A DNA stretch of 64,000 nucleotides, taken from contig OW028580.1 of assembly GCA_932294295.1 (NCBI GenBank), positions 31,442,136-31,506,135 on the forward strand, read 5' to 3'. Origin of the DNA: Alitta virens. Taxonomy: Eukaryota; Annelida; Polychaeta; Phyllodocida; Nereididae. A program made the position numbers and the translations under genes. Every line of letters begins with the position of its first letter. The stretch's first letter is position 1. Below, one piece after another: positions 1 through 12,700 of the stretch. Below the pieces are notes generated by a model. That model made no database searches. It saw only the letters and a list, made by a program, of their open reading frames with translations, and had not been told where the DNA came from.

Positions 1-821
1 TTAAATCATTAAATGACATGTCACAAGATATAATCCAAGACAAGCAGTCAGAAGGACACCAAAAACATATTGAAAGCAGGGCATTGGCCTAGATAGATAG
101 ATTTTTATGGACAAAGAGAGGTCAATACTGACCTATTTGTCATTCCGATAGGGCAAGAGTCACTTATTTTTAAACAGGTTTATTGAATAACTAATGTAAA
201 ACATATGGATAATATCACAGGTAATAACCAAAACAACAACTGATAGCTACATGAATGGACAAAGTTTATACTTTTTTATAAGACACCGAAGGGTAAAAGC
301 ACAAGAGGTAAATAAGCACATGTATGTGATAAATATGTGAGAATCTAAGTTAAATTACCACAACTGCATTAATTATACAGATATATACAATTCAGGACTT
401 GAGAGTGGTTTCCTCATCCATCTATTATACATCAAACGCTCATTTATTCACAGCACCAGCTCGGGGGGTGTTTAAGCCAATCACTCATTAAATGTTTCCC
501 CATTATAGTTTACCGGCTGGTGGTTTAGTCCATTTCATCATTTAATTCAAGGTTAATCATATGTTGACACGAGGATAATTTTAGCTAACCTCATTTACCG
601 TTTTTACTAAAGGGTGGTTTTAGCCATGCCCTCACTTAGAAATTTATTTCATTGAATCACTCCACATGTGTATGTATGTCAGTCCACATGTGTATGTATG
701 TCAGTCCGGTGTATTAATTTAGTTATATTATTGCTAGTTAGTCTATTCTTATGTTTGCATCCTTATTTCTTTTATGCATGCTGTTGTGTAGAAATTTTGG
801 TAAGGCAATGTTTAATGTCTT
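1..821. other. Left flank of the palindrome, no gene seen
   Basis: No open frame here resembles a known protein. The only structure I see is a short direct repeat of a 22-bp unit (CACATGTGTATGTATGTCAG core) at about 664-705 and loosely related phrases containing TTTAGCCA around 470-640. The sequence stops matching the right side of the palindrome at 822. Confidence 0.5.
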
Positions 822-869
822 CACTACTAAGAGGGGTAGGTCTGATCCCTCCCTAGTTTCAATGCTAAT

Positions 870-1400
870 TTTCATCCTCGATGTCCTCTAGCTGACCCCC
901 CCAAAAATCACCAAAAATTTGACCCCACTTGACCTTTCTCTTTGCACCCAGGCACTTCCCATGCTAACTTTCATCGACCCCCCCCGCCGACCCCCCCCAA
1001 AATCACCAAAAATTTGACCCCACTTGACCCCCACTTGACCCTACTTGACCCTCTTTGATCCCCTGTCCCCATGCTAACTTTCATCGATCCCCATATCTAA
1101 TTAGCACACGGGCACTTCCCATGCTAACTTTCACCTTTGATCCCATGTCTAATTAGCACACCGGGGCACTTGCCATGCTAACTTTCATCGACCCCCCCTT
1201 GATCCTACTTGACCCTACTTGACCCCTTTGATCCCCTGTCCCCATGCTAACTTTCATCGACCCCCCCTTGATCCCACTTGACCCTACTTGACCCCTTTGA
1301 TCCGCTGTCTAATTAGCCCATCACCTGGCACTTCCCATACTAACTTTCATTCTCTATGTCCTCTAGCCCCACCCCCCCCCCCCCCATTTACATCCCCCCT
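870..1400. repeat. C-rich degenerate minisatellite, left arm
   Basis: Irregular repeats of two phrases, CCATGCTAACTTTCATCGAC and CTTGACCCTACTTGACCC, separated by runs of C. The C-runs (about 965-1000, 1369-1386 and again near 1555) vary in length between the arms. The opposite strand is G-rich and could form quadruplexes. Confidence 0.85.
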
Positions 1401-1963
1401 GTCTAATAAGCCACTCCCTCTCTAATAAGTCATTCTAATCTACTCAGATATATAAACAGATAGTCTAGAACAAATATAGATAGGCTAGACAATTCTAGAC
1501 AGATATTCTAGGCTAGACAACTAAACACTACAGTCCTCTGACCTAAAAAGCATACCCCCCCCCCCCAACCAGAGGGCTGCTGCCATTTTCCCCTTGTTAC
1601 TCACCAGGGGGGAGATCTGCTATTTTTACCCTTGTGACTCACCAGAGGGGAGACCAGTGTTATTTACCCTGGTCAAAGGTCATGACCTCACCAGGTGAGA
1701 GCTGTCACCTCGATCCTCTCCTTTGAAGGATGATAGTTTAGCCTAATGCTTACAATTCTACCCCTTTGATCATTGTTGACAGTGAAAATTGACATTATTT
1801 CACATGAGTCAGTTTCTAAAAATAAATTACCTATATGCATTACTATTATATACTAGGCTCATTATACTTAAGTATGGATACATCCTACCCCCTGTCTATC
1901 CTTTGATGTTATTTGATGGTAACTGATCAAATGTCTCACTACTTCATCTTATGACTCATCTGT

Positions 1964-2281
1964 TTGGATCTAAAAATACTCTATAACAGCAACATGATCA
2001 TACATGCTGAACAAAAAATAACTCTGGTCTCTATAAATAAAGAGAGAGAAACATTTTATCATTCAGAAATGGAAAGTCACACAGATAAAATCAGTCTTAA
2101 AAAGCTTACTGTTACTTTCAATACTGAGAAAAACATAATTCACCCAATAAATCCTGATGATGAAAGTAGAAATGGCATAATTTGGCAACTTGAAGCTATG
2201 AGGAGATTGAATGAAGAAGGAACAAAGGATCATGACCCCAATGAAGAGACTGGTATGAGTCATTCACTGCAGGTCATCTAA
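1964..2281 (+). CDS. Hypothetical 105-codon open frame, left arm
   Basis: I do not recognise this protein. The frame is hydrophilic and charged, with many K, E and N, and is identical in the mirror copy. Splice-like signals lie inside it: an acceptor-like TATAACAG ending at about 1989 and a donor-like GTATGAGT at about 2252, so it could be a remnant internal exon. Nothing nearby completes a gene. The identity of the two copies is explained by palindrome identity and is not evidence of selection. It may well be non-coding. Confidence 0.15.
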   Translation: MDLKILYNSNMIIHAEQKITLVSINKERETFYHSEMESHTDKISLKKLTVTFNTEKNIIHPINPDDESRNGIIWQLEAMRRLNEEGTKDHDPNEETGMSHSLQVI

Positions 2282-2304
2282 GGTCATCAACTGTAGGTCA
2301 TCTA

Positions 2305-3903
2305 AGGTCATCAAGTATGCTGCATGTCCAGACTTGTTTGGCCCTCCCATGCACATAGACCAATCAAATTACACACTAATCTCATTCATACAGCACAATG
2401 ATCTCAGACAGGATATTGTTATTCATATGAGACCTGAATCCCTCCTCACTAGAAAGACCATTATGGACCACATGGAAAAATGTATGACCACCGGTCAGGG
2501 CCCAAGGGCATGTACAATTTTACTTCTTGTCATAAAAATAACAAAAATAAAACATCAACTAAAAAAAAAGGCAAACAACAAAAACATAAATCTATCTTAA
2601 TTATAAAACACAAGCTTAATTGTGAAATTTTAAAATGAAATTACAAGAGTAAAAAAAATTAATGACTAACGATATGCATCAATTTACATACTCAGACCTC
2701 ATAATTTCACAACAACTTACATACCTCGTTAATGGTCGTAAGTTAAAATTACATAACCTGTACATAGCTCATTAATGATCATTATATTTTTCTTTTGTGT
2801 CAAGGTGTTCATAATTAACACGTTTACATAACTCATAGGTCATCAAGTATGCTGCATGTCCAGACTTGTTTGGCCCTCCCATGCACATAGACCAATCAAA
2901 TTACACACTAATCTCATTCATACAGCACAATGATCTCAGACAGGATATTGTTATTCATATGAGACCTGAATCCCTCCTCACTAGAAAGACCATTATGGAC
3001 CACATGGAAAAATGTATGACCACCGGTCAGGGCCCAAGGGCATGGACAATTTTACTTCTTGTCATAAAAATAACAAAAATAAAACATCAACTAAAAAAAA
3101 AAGGCAAACAACAAAAACATAAATCTATCTTAATTATAAAACACAAGCTTAATTGTGAAATTTTAAAATGAAATTACAAGAGTAAAAAAAATTAATGACT
3201 AACGATATGCATCAATTTACATACTCAGACCTCATAATTTCACAACAACTTACATACCTCGTTAATGGTCGTAAGTTAAAATTACATAACCTGTACATAG
3301 CTCATTAATGATCATTATATTTTTCTTTTGTGTCAAGGTGTTCATAATTAACACGTTTACATAACTCATAGGTCATCAAGTATGCTGCATGTCCAGACTT
3401 GTTTGGCCCTCCCATGCACATAGACCAATCAAATTACACACTAATCTCATTCATACAGCACAATGATCTCAGACAGGATATTGTTATTCATATGAGACCT
3501 GAATCCCTCCTCACTAGAAAGACCATTATGGACCACATGGAAAAATGTATGACCACCGGTCAGGGCCCAAGAGCATGGACAATTTTACTTCTTGTCATAA
3601 AAATAACAAAAATAAAACATCAACTAAAAAAAAAAGGCAAACAACAAAAACATAAATCTATCTTAATTATAAAACACAAGCTTAATTGTGAAATTTTAAA
3701 ATGAAATTACAAGAGTAAAAAAAATTAATGACTAACGATATGCATCAATTTACATACTCAGACCTCATAATTTCACAACAACTTAACATACCTCGTTAAT
3801 GGTCGTAAGTTAAAATTACATAACCTGTACATAGCTCATTAATGATCATTATATTTTTCTTTTGTGTCAAGGTGTTCATAATTAACACGTTTACATAACT
3901 CAT
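2305..3903. repeat. Three tandem 532/533-bp repeats, left arm
   Basis: Unit starts at 2305, 2837 and 3370 (AGGTCATCAAGTATGCTGC), with spacing 532 and 533 bp. Units are almost identical, differing by single bases and A-run length. Each carries an open frame of 88-101 codons starting with MFGPPMHIDQSNYTL, whose length changes when the A-run changes. The frame resembles no family I know. Confidence 0.95.
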
Positions 3904-6900
3904 TAATGTTGTATAATGTCACATGTCCACATTGGTACACAGATAACTCATCATAATTTCACAATCGCAATCGGTATTCACCAATACATAGACATAACCA
4001 GGCCACCATTGACTCATCACAATTTCACAATGACTATTGATATGCATCAATGCACAGACAATTTCACAAGAGGTTAGTCTCACATCAGTGCACAACAGTG
4101 TAGAGAACATGTCAAGACATGTATGACCACCTGTCTGGGGCCCAGGAGCATGGACACTTCTACCTATTGTCATAAAAAGAATAAAAATAAAACATAACTA
4201 GAAAAAAATTAATATATGAAATAAAAAGGCAAACAATAAAAACACAAACCTATCTTAATTATAAAACACTAACTTATTACTGAAATGTTAAAATGAAATT
4301 ACAAGAGTAAAAAAAAATAATGACTAATGATATGTATCAATGCACAGACATATTCAGACCCTCTATGACACTCAGATGACTCATCATAATTTCACAATAT
4401 TTTTACAAAAGTAAAACATTTAATTTTACAATCTGCAAAACTACAAAAACATTAAAAAAATGTCAACTGATCAATTTTAAAGATTAAAACTTAAATATAA
4501 AATAACAATTGTCTTCATTAAAGAAACAGACTAATTGAACTGACCGTAGGGAAGCGTATATTGACTTATTTGTTTCTCAATCTGTAATTAAATCACCTCA
4601 ATAACCCTTGTAGTGTAAGCCTACTTTGAAAAAAGCTAAAGTAAAACAGAAAAACAGCTGTGTACTGTTAGGCAGTGTTAGCCACTTAAAAGACTCATCA
4701 TAATTTCACAAAGGGTTGGTTCCACATCAGTGCACACAGCATGTCCACAATGGCTGACTATATGCATCAACGCACAGATATGGCCAGACATCTATGACCA
4801 CCTGGTCAGTGTCTTAGCTATATTCAAGATCCTATATGTTGTTGAGATATGGTTCAATGATTCATTTTCAAGAGATCATGTCTTCTATCCTATATGGAGA
4901 AGGTATGTTTCACATCAGTGCAAAGAAAGTTCATTGTCATAAAAAGAACAAACAAGAAATACATATAACTAACAAAACAAACTGCAAAACATGCACCTAT
5001 AATAAAAATTTAATTTTGAAATTTAAAAAGTTGCATCTTATCACTATATTAAAAATTAAAACTTAAATATTAAATTACAAAATAACCATTGTCTAAGTTA
5101 AAGTAACTGTTTAAACTGACCATAGAGAAACATATTTTGACTTACTTTTTTCTCCCATCTGCAATTAAATCACTTCAGTATACACTATCCTTGCAGCCAC
5201 TTTAATTGTGTTATTTGTAAAAAATGTTACCAAAAATTAATATGACATAAAGTTACCAAAAACCAACACTACATACTTATTTCTCTAATTCAAAATCAAA
5301 TACAAACGATGCAAACCTTTTATCCAAAACTAAACAAAAGTCAATAAAACGGAAAATTTCAGAAAAACTGTGCACTTAGTAGATTGCACAGTGGGAGTTA
5401 GGCAGTGGTTTCATATCAATGCACATGAATGCAGTGAGTATGTGAGGAAAATAAAACTTAGAACTTAAATATATAAACTACATGCTCAACAACAAGATAT
5501 AATCATAACTGAAAAAAAAAAAACATATGCAAAAACATATATCTAATTTTGAAACTATTTCAGATTTACTTGTAAAATACATTAAAAATTAATACGACAT
5601 AAAGTTACCAAAAATAAACACAACATACTTATTTATCTAATTTAAAATTAAATACAAAAGATGCAAACCTTTTATCCAAAATTAAACAAAAGTCAATAAA
5701 ACAGAAAATGTAAGAAAATCTGTGCACTGTTAACCACTTAGTAGACTGCACAATGGGAGTTAGGCAGTGGTTTCATATCAATGCACGTGAATGCAGTGAG
5801 TAAGTGAGGAAATTAAAACTTAGAACTAAAATATGTATATAAAACTACATTCTCAAAAACAAGAAATAATCATAAATGGGAAAAACACATATGCAAAAAC
5901 ATGTATCTAATTTTGAATCTATTTCAGATATGTAAAATCAAAATTAGAAAAATTAAAAAATTAAATATTAAAATATGCAGAATGTCAAACTTCCCCAAAT
6001 TTCATAACCATAATGACTCTTAAGATAGTTTTCCCCTTAAATATATGTTGAGGAAAGCATCCCCTATTTGTCCCAATTGCTGCCAGTTTCTCCATACCTG
6101 CATGATCAGAGGGCCAGCAATGGGGGCTATAATTCAATACCAACATAATCAAAGTAGTATATGCCAGTATACTATCCCAATATTTACACAACATGCATCC
6201 ACAAATTGCTATAAGCATTTTCTAAGATGCAATGCAATTGTGAAAATATATTATAAGATAGTTTAGTTTCTTGTATGGAAGGTAGTCACAAAGCAAGCCT
6301 GCTCAGGTAGTTCAACCAACTTGAAAGGTGAGAGGTTCATATATTACTCACTAATAATAAAAATAATCAGAAATATATTGTTCACATTTTACTGAAAATG
6401 TATGAAGTAAAGATAGCATAACTGAAATATACATAGAATAATTTATCCTACTCAAGAACAATAATACAATATAGTGTTAAGTTTGAAAAAAAAAACAAGA
6501 TCTGCATAACTTCTAAATTATCATTTGGCAGTTAAAGAGTTACTCAGTGACTCTGGGTGGAAAAGGTTACACAAATTGTATTTTCTTCATTATATTGCAA
6601 CTAACATTAATATCTCCAAGCTATTGTTTCGATCAAACAATGCAACAATGCTTTCCTCTTTGATGCAAGTAGAGACTTCAAATGTGGTATATGCAAGCAA
6701 GGCAATCATCACATGACATTTTATTCTGATCTATAATCCTCAGTTGAGACATAGGCACAGAGATAAAGTCAAATATGTTATTTAATAGTCATGTTCTAGC
6801 AGTTGTATGATCACCCAAAGAGATTATGTTTAATGATAGGAATAACCCATATTTCTTGCCTAAACCTTTGCTTAACTAGACTTGGTGGAAGTGATTGTAC

Positions 6901-9593
6901 AGAGTAGCTTGTGTATAACCTGTGCTAATGATATACAATATAAAACATTGCAGCTGGTGATGTATTATTTCTGAGAAATGAATGCATCAACTACTAACCA
7001 CTAGCAATATTGTTTATAAAAAGTTTCTATTACCCTGAGTTTGTTGTACTTCATTTAGATGGCAAATTTATTTGGCATTTTGCTGTGATTGGCCGACTCT
7101 CTAAGCAACTGATATTAATTCAAATGAACAGGTCAAGTCTTGTTTATGACAGATTTAAATTTCATAGAATAACATGCATTATATTCTAAGCATTAAACCT
7201 TAATAGTGTGCATAATTGTTTTACAATTGTCTACTGGCATTGTCCAAGAAGCAGAGGGTTAAACACTGATGTCCAGAAAGTGAGACATGTTTCCTTAACT
7301 TTATTATTGTATTGACACTGTCAATTGCTTAGTAGACTCAATAAGTATCTTATTTCTCAAATTAAAAAATTGCATAATAAAGGTAAAAAAAATATGCCTG
7401 CAAAATACACCAAACTTATTTATTACCGTATCAAAATTCTAAGATGTACATATATTACTCAAATGTTACACAAAACAAAAGCCCAATATCAAAGCTAAAT
7501 AATTACAAAATTTATAAAACCAAATTACTATGACCCCTCTTTAAGCTGAGCAAGACTAGACCATCTTTATTATTTCTCACTTCCCCTAATTTATTACTCC
7601 CCTTAATCTGCACTGGCTACTTTAGCCATCTTGTTCATAAATAATCTCTCTTAGGCAGTTTCTCCATTCTGACAAAAATATATCACAGTGTATGGTGGCA
7701 TGCATCCCATATTATGTCGATCACACAGAATTCATCACCACCTCCATGATCAAAGGGTCACCTACCTGCATACTGTCCATTATATTTTTTCAGTAGGCAT
7801 TCAGTAATTAGCAATTGGATGCAATGAAATTGTGCCAATATATAAGTCAGTTACAAATTTAGTTTCACCCAGTCAACCTTAGTTCACCAGTTCTAACTTA
7901 AAAGGTGAGAGAATTGACAAATTATCAATATATCAGGTAACATATTTTACCACAACATTTATTGTATAATTTGTAAAATATTGATACATGACTGTAATAT
8001 TTGTTACAAAAAATGTGCATGGCTTCATGATAAAATGTAAACTTATGTCTCAAATTTAATATAAAAATACAAAGCTAAAAACCTTAATATTACAAACTAT
8101 GTGGTTGGCCTTCTGGGTTCCTATAGGTGATGACAAATGTCTCTTAAATAGTTTTTCATTATAATCTAACTTAAACCTTTAGCAATATGTAGTGGAATGC
8201 ACTAAATTCTAGCAGCAATCAAACATTTGTCCCATGGACATGGTCTCTGTTATCATAAGATACACTTACATATTTTGAAATTTAAAGAGTAAACTTACAA
8301 AAAAGCATAATTATTTCCATCAATTAGATTCCAATCAAATGTTGTAAGAAAATATTCTTTAAATCTAAAAAAGCTTAAGACTTTTAAAGCTTAAATTTTT
8401 CTCCCTCCCTAGTTCATTACACCAGTCTGCAACATCAATCACATGTTTTGTGAGCATACATGCCCCAGGGTATTTCACTTTTGTTGTTATGAAGAAAACT
8501 ACAAAAATGTCTTAAACAAAAAATTATATATAATAAATATTGCAAGATATGTGTTTGCACACCTCCTATGCACCTGCTGGCAGCAGTGAAGGCAGAATTC
8601 ACTACTATGATATCAAGGGGTCATAATATTATATCGACATAATTTTCACAATGTATTTATAAAACAGGTACTTAATGCCAAGCATTTGTGAGATGCAATG
8701 ACATTTTTCGGTGTGTAAAAATAGAAGACTTCAGTTTCATAAAAGTCAATCACAAATTAAATCTGCTAGCTCGAAATAACTACAGTTTATCAGTACTTTT
8801 TGTCAGAGGGGAGAGATAAATATAAATATTATTCCTTAACTGTCAACCTTACAATGGTTTAAAGACAGACATTTATGCCAGGAACAAATCAGAAACTAAT
8901 TATAGTTTTCACTTTAAACTGAAACTTCACACAAGTTAATACATTTTGTTAAGACATGAACTAACTTTCAATTAAATTAATCTGCCAAAAAAATGTTATA
9001 CAAATATTTATCTATATATAGAATAAAATAAGAATTTTAGGAATGAAAATTACAAGTTGGTACTATTGTAAACACATTTATTACATAACTGGTTTTCCTT
9101 ACTGTAAAACATTGGCAAGTACTACAAATTATTCACTACATGGATCATTACTAGAATTGTGGATTGTCATCAATATAAATCAGTCTGTTTCCACTAGAAA
9201 ATTCAATATCATGAGGTATGGACAATAACTTTGAACTTCTTTTTATAAGCCCAGCAAAGCGTCTGCTGGATGATTTCCATTAAATCATTATAATGTTATT
9301 AGAGTGTGTATCAGTGACTTTGGGTAAAAATTTTACATTTAAAAATCATGAGAGCCAAATGTAGAGCACCTTCTTCATTTTCTTCCAGGTATATGAAAAG
9401 GACCACATCCAAGTTCCTGATAATAATTCTGCATTAGTTTGTTTCATCTTTTATTACAAAAGATACAAAATAGCCAGTTATCTGATAATTTAAAAAAGAC
9501 ATGACTTATGGAACACAGTGCTCCTGAACAAAAATAAATCTGATGGAATTCTAAATATTTCATGTGCTCAGTTAAAAATGTATATGCATGTGC
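3904..9593. repeat. Decayed tandem-repeat sequence, rest of left arm
   Basis: No gene is visible. From 3904 to about 5200 there are degenerate copies of the 532-bp unit, recognised by CATCATAATTTCACAA, CTATGACCACCTG and GTCATAAAAAGAACAA phrases. From about 5220 to 5940 a unit of about 352 bp occurs twice (GTTAGGCAGTGGTTTCATAT at 5398 and 5760). At about 6045-6340, 7640-7920 and 8560-8820 three diverged blocks share GATGCAATG and AAGGTGAGAG phrases. The arm seems to have grown by repeated tandem duplication at different times. Confidence 0.6.
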
Positions 9594-9789
9594 TTGTGAA
9601 AAGGGTGGGGGCACCCACGCCGCAATCTATGAGACCGCCCGGGCGCAAGCACGGGCGCGAGCGCGGGTCAGAGGGCGGATTCCTCTGTCACGCTAAATAG
9701 AATCCGCCCTCTGACCCGCGCTCGCGCCCGTGCTTGCGCCCGGGCGGTCTCATAGTTTGCGGTGCGGGTGCCCCCACCCTTTTCACAAG
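9594..9789. repeat. GC-rich palindrome centre with 19-bp spacer
   Basis: The axis lies at base 9691. Bases 9671-9681 (GAGGGCGGATT) pair with 9701-9711, leaving 9682-9700 as an unpaired spacer. About 90 bp on each side are strikingly GC-rich (runs such as GGGCGCGAGCGCGGG) inside an otherwise AT-rich arm. Most of the visible arm-to-arm mismatches sit just outside this core, near 9612-9625 and the partner near 9755-9770. The spacer does not look like a sequencing adapter. Confidence 0.9.
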
Positions 9790-12700
9790 CACATGCATAT
9801 ACATTTTTAACTGAGCACATGAAATATTTAGAATTCCATCAGATTTATTTTTGTTCAGGAGCACTGTGTTCCATAAGTCATGTCTTTTTTAAATTTATCA
9901 GATAACTGGCTATTTTGTATCTTTTGTAATAAAAGATGAAACAAACTAATGCAGAATTATTATCAGGAACTTGGATGTGGTCCTTTTCATATACCTGGAA
10001 GAAAATGAAGAAGGTGCTCTACATTTGGCTCTCATGATTTTTAAATGTAAAATTTTTACCCAAAGTCACTGATACACACTCTAATAACATTATAATGATT
10101 TAATGGAAATCATCCAGCAGACGCTTTGCTGGGCTTATAAAAAGAAGTTCAAAGTTATTGTCCATACCTCATGATATTGAATTTTCTAGTGGAAACAGAC
10201 TGATTTATATTGATGACAATCCACAATTCTAGTAATGATCCATGTAGTGAATAATTTGTAGTACTTGCCAATGTTTTACAGAAAGGAAAACCAGTTATGT
10301 AATAAATGTGTTTACAATAGTACCAACTTGTAATTTTCATTCCTAAAATTCTTATTTTATTCTATATATAGATAAATATTTGTATAACATTTTTTTGGCA
10401 GATTAATTTAATTGAAAGTTAGTTCATGTCTTAACAAAATGTATTAACTTGTGTGAAGTTTCAGTTTAAAGTGAAAACTATAATTAGTTTCTGATTTGTT
10501 CCTGGCATAAATGTCTGTCTTTAAACCATTGTAAGGTTGACAGTTAAGGAATAATATTTATATTTATCTCTCCCCTCTGACAAAAAGTACTGATAAACTG
10601 TAGTTATTTCGAGCTAGCAGATTTAATTTGTGATTGACTTTTATGAAACTGAAGTCTTCTATTTTTACACACCGAAAAATGTCATTGCATCTCACAAATG
10701 CTTGGCATTAAGTACCTGTTTTATAAATACATTGTGAAAATTATGTCGATATAATATTATGACCCCTTGATATCATAGTAGTGAATTCTGCCTTCACTGC
10801 TGCCAGCAGGTGCATAGGAGGTGTGCAAACACATATCTTGCAATATTTATTATATATAATTTTTTGTTTAAGACATTTTTGTAGTTTTCTTCATAACAAC
10901 AAAAGTGAAATACCCTGGGGCATGTATGCTCACAAAACATGTGATTGATGTTGCAGACTGGTGTAATGAACTAGGGAGGGAGAAAAATTTAAGCTTTAAA
11001 AGTCTTAAGCTTTTTTAGATTTAAAGAATATTTTCTTACAACATTTGATTGGAATCTAATTGATGGAAATAATTATGCTTTTTTGTAAGTTTACTCTTTA
11101 AATTTCAAAATATGTAAGTGTATCTTATGATAACAGAGACCATGTCCATGGGACAAATGTTTGATTGCTGCTAGAATTTAGTGCATTCCACTACATATTG
11201 CTAAAGGTTTAAGTTAGATTATAATGAAAAACTATTTAAGAGACATTTGTCATCACCTATAGGAACCCAGAAGGCCAACCACATAGTTTGTAATATTAAG
11301 GTTTTTAGCTTTGTATTTTTATATTAAATTTGAGACATAAGTTTACATTTTATCATGAAGCCATGCACATTTTTTGTAACAAATATTACAGTCATGTATC
11401 AATATTTTACAAATTATACAATAAATGTTGTGGTAAAATATGTTACCTGATATATTGATAATTTGTCAATTCTCTCACCTTTTAAGTTAGAACTGGTGAA
11501 CTAAGGTTGACTGGGTGAAACTAAATTTGTAACTGACTTATATATTGGCACAATTTCATTGCATCCAATTGCTAATTACTGAATGCCTACTGAAAAAATA
11601 TAATGGACAGTATGCAGGTAGGTGACCCTTTGATCATGGAGGTGGTGATGAATTCTGTGTGATCGACATAATATGGGATGCATGCCACCATACACTGTGA
11701 TATATTTTTGTCAGAATGGAGAAACTGCCTAAGAGAGATTATTTATGAACAAGATGGCTAAAGTAGCCAGTGCAGATTAAGGGGAGTAATAAATTAGGGG
11801 AAGTGAGAAATAATAAAGATGGTCTAGTCTTGCTCAGCTTAAAGAGGGGTCATAGTAATTTGGTTTTATAAATTTTGTAATTATTTAGCTTTGATATTGG
11901 GCTTTTGTTTTGTGTAACATTTGAGTAATATATGTACATCTTAGAATTTTGATACGGTAATAAATAAGTTTGGTGTATTTTGCAGGCATATTTTTTTTAC
12001 CTTTATTATGCAATTTTTTAATTTGAGAAATAAGATACTTATTGAGTCTACTAAGCAATTGACAGTGTCAATACAATAATAAAGTTAAGGAAACATGTCT
12101 CACTTTCTGGACATCAGTGTTTAACCCTCTGCTTCTTGGACAATGCCAGTAGACAATTGTAAAACAATTATGCACACTATTAAGGTTTAATGCTTAGAAT
12201 ATAATGCATGTTATTCTATGAAATTTAAATCTGTCATAAACAAGACTTGACCTGTTCATTTGAATTAATATCAGTTGCTTAGAGAGTCGGCCAATCACAG
12301 CAAAATGCCAAATAAATTTGCCATCTAAATGAAGTACAACAAACTCAGGGTAATAGAAACTTTTTATAAACAATATTGCTAGTGGTTAGTAGTTGATGCA
12401 TTCATTTCTCAGAAATAATACATCACCAGCTGCAATGTTTTATATTGTATATCATTAGCACAGGTTATACACAAGCTACTCTGTACAATCACTTCCACCA
12501 AGTCTAGTTAAGCAAAGGTTTAGGCAAGAAATATGGGTTATTCCTATCATTAAACATAATCTCTTTGGGTGATCATACAACTGCTAGAACATGACTATTA
12601 AATAACATATTTGACTTTATCTCTGTGCCTATGTCTCAACTGAGGATTATAGATCAGAATAAAATGTCATGTGATGATTGCCTTGCTTGCATATACCACA

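Noticed and set aside
668..856. Left flank as a second copy of the LINE C-terminus seen at 18529-18858
   Set aside because: The shared LLRGVGLIPP ending is inside the palindrome arms. Beyond 822 the resemblance (an E-x-L-x-x-Q spacing) is too weak to claim.
9682..9700. Palindrome as a missed-adapter sequencing artefact
   Set aside because: The spacer does not look like a sequencing adapter, and the arms differ at several scattered sites. Not fully excluded without reads, so kept as a stated caveat.
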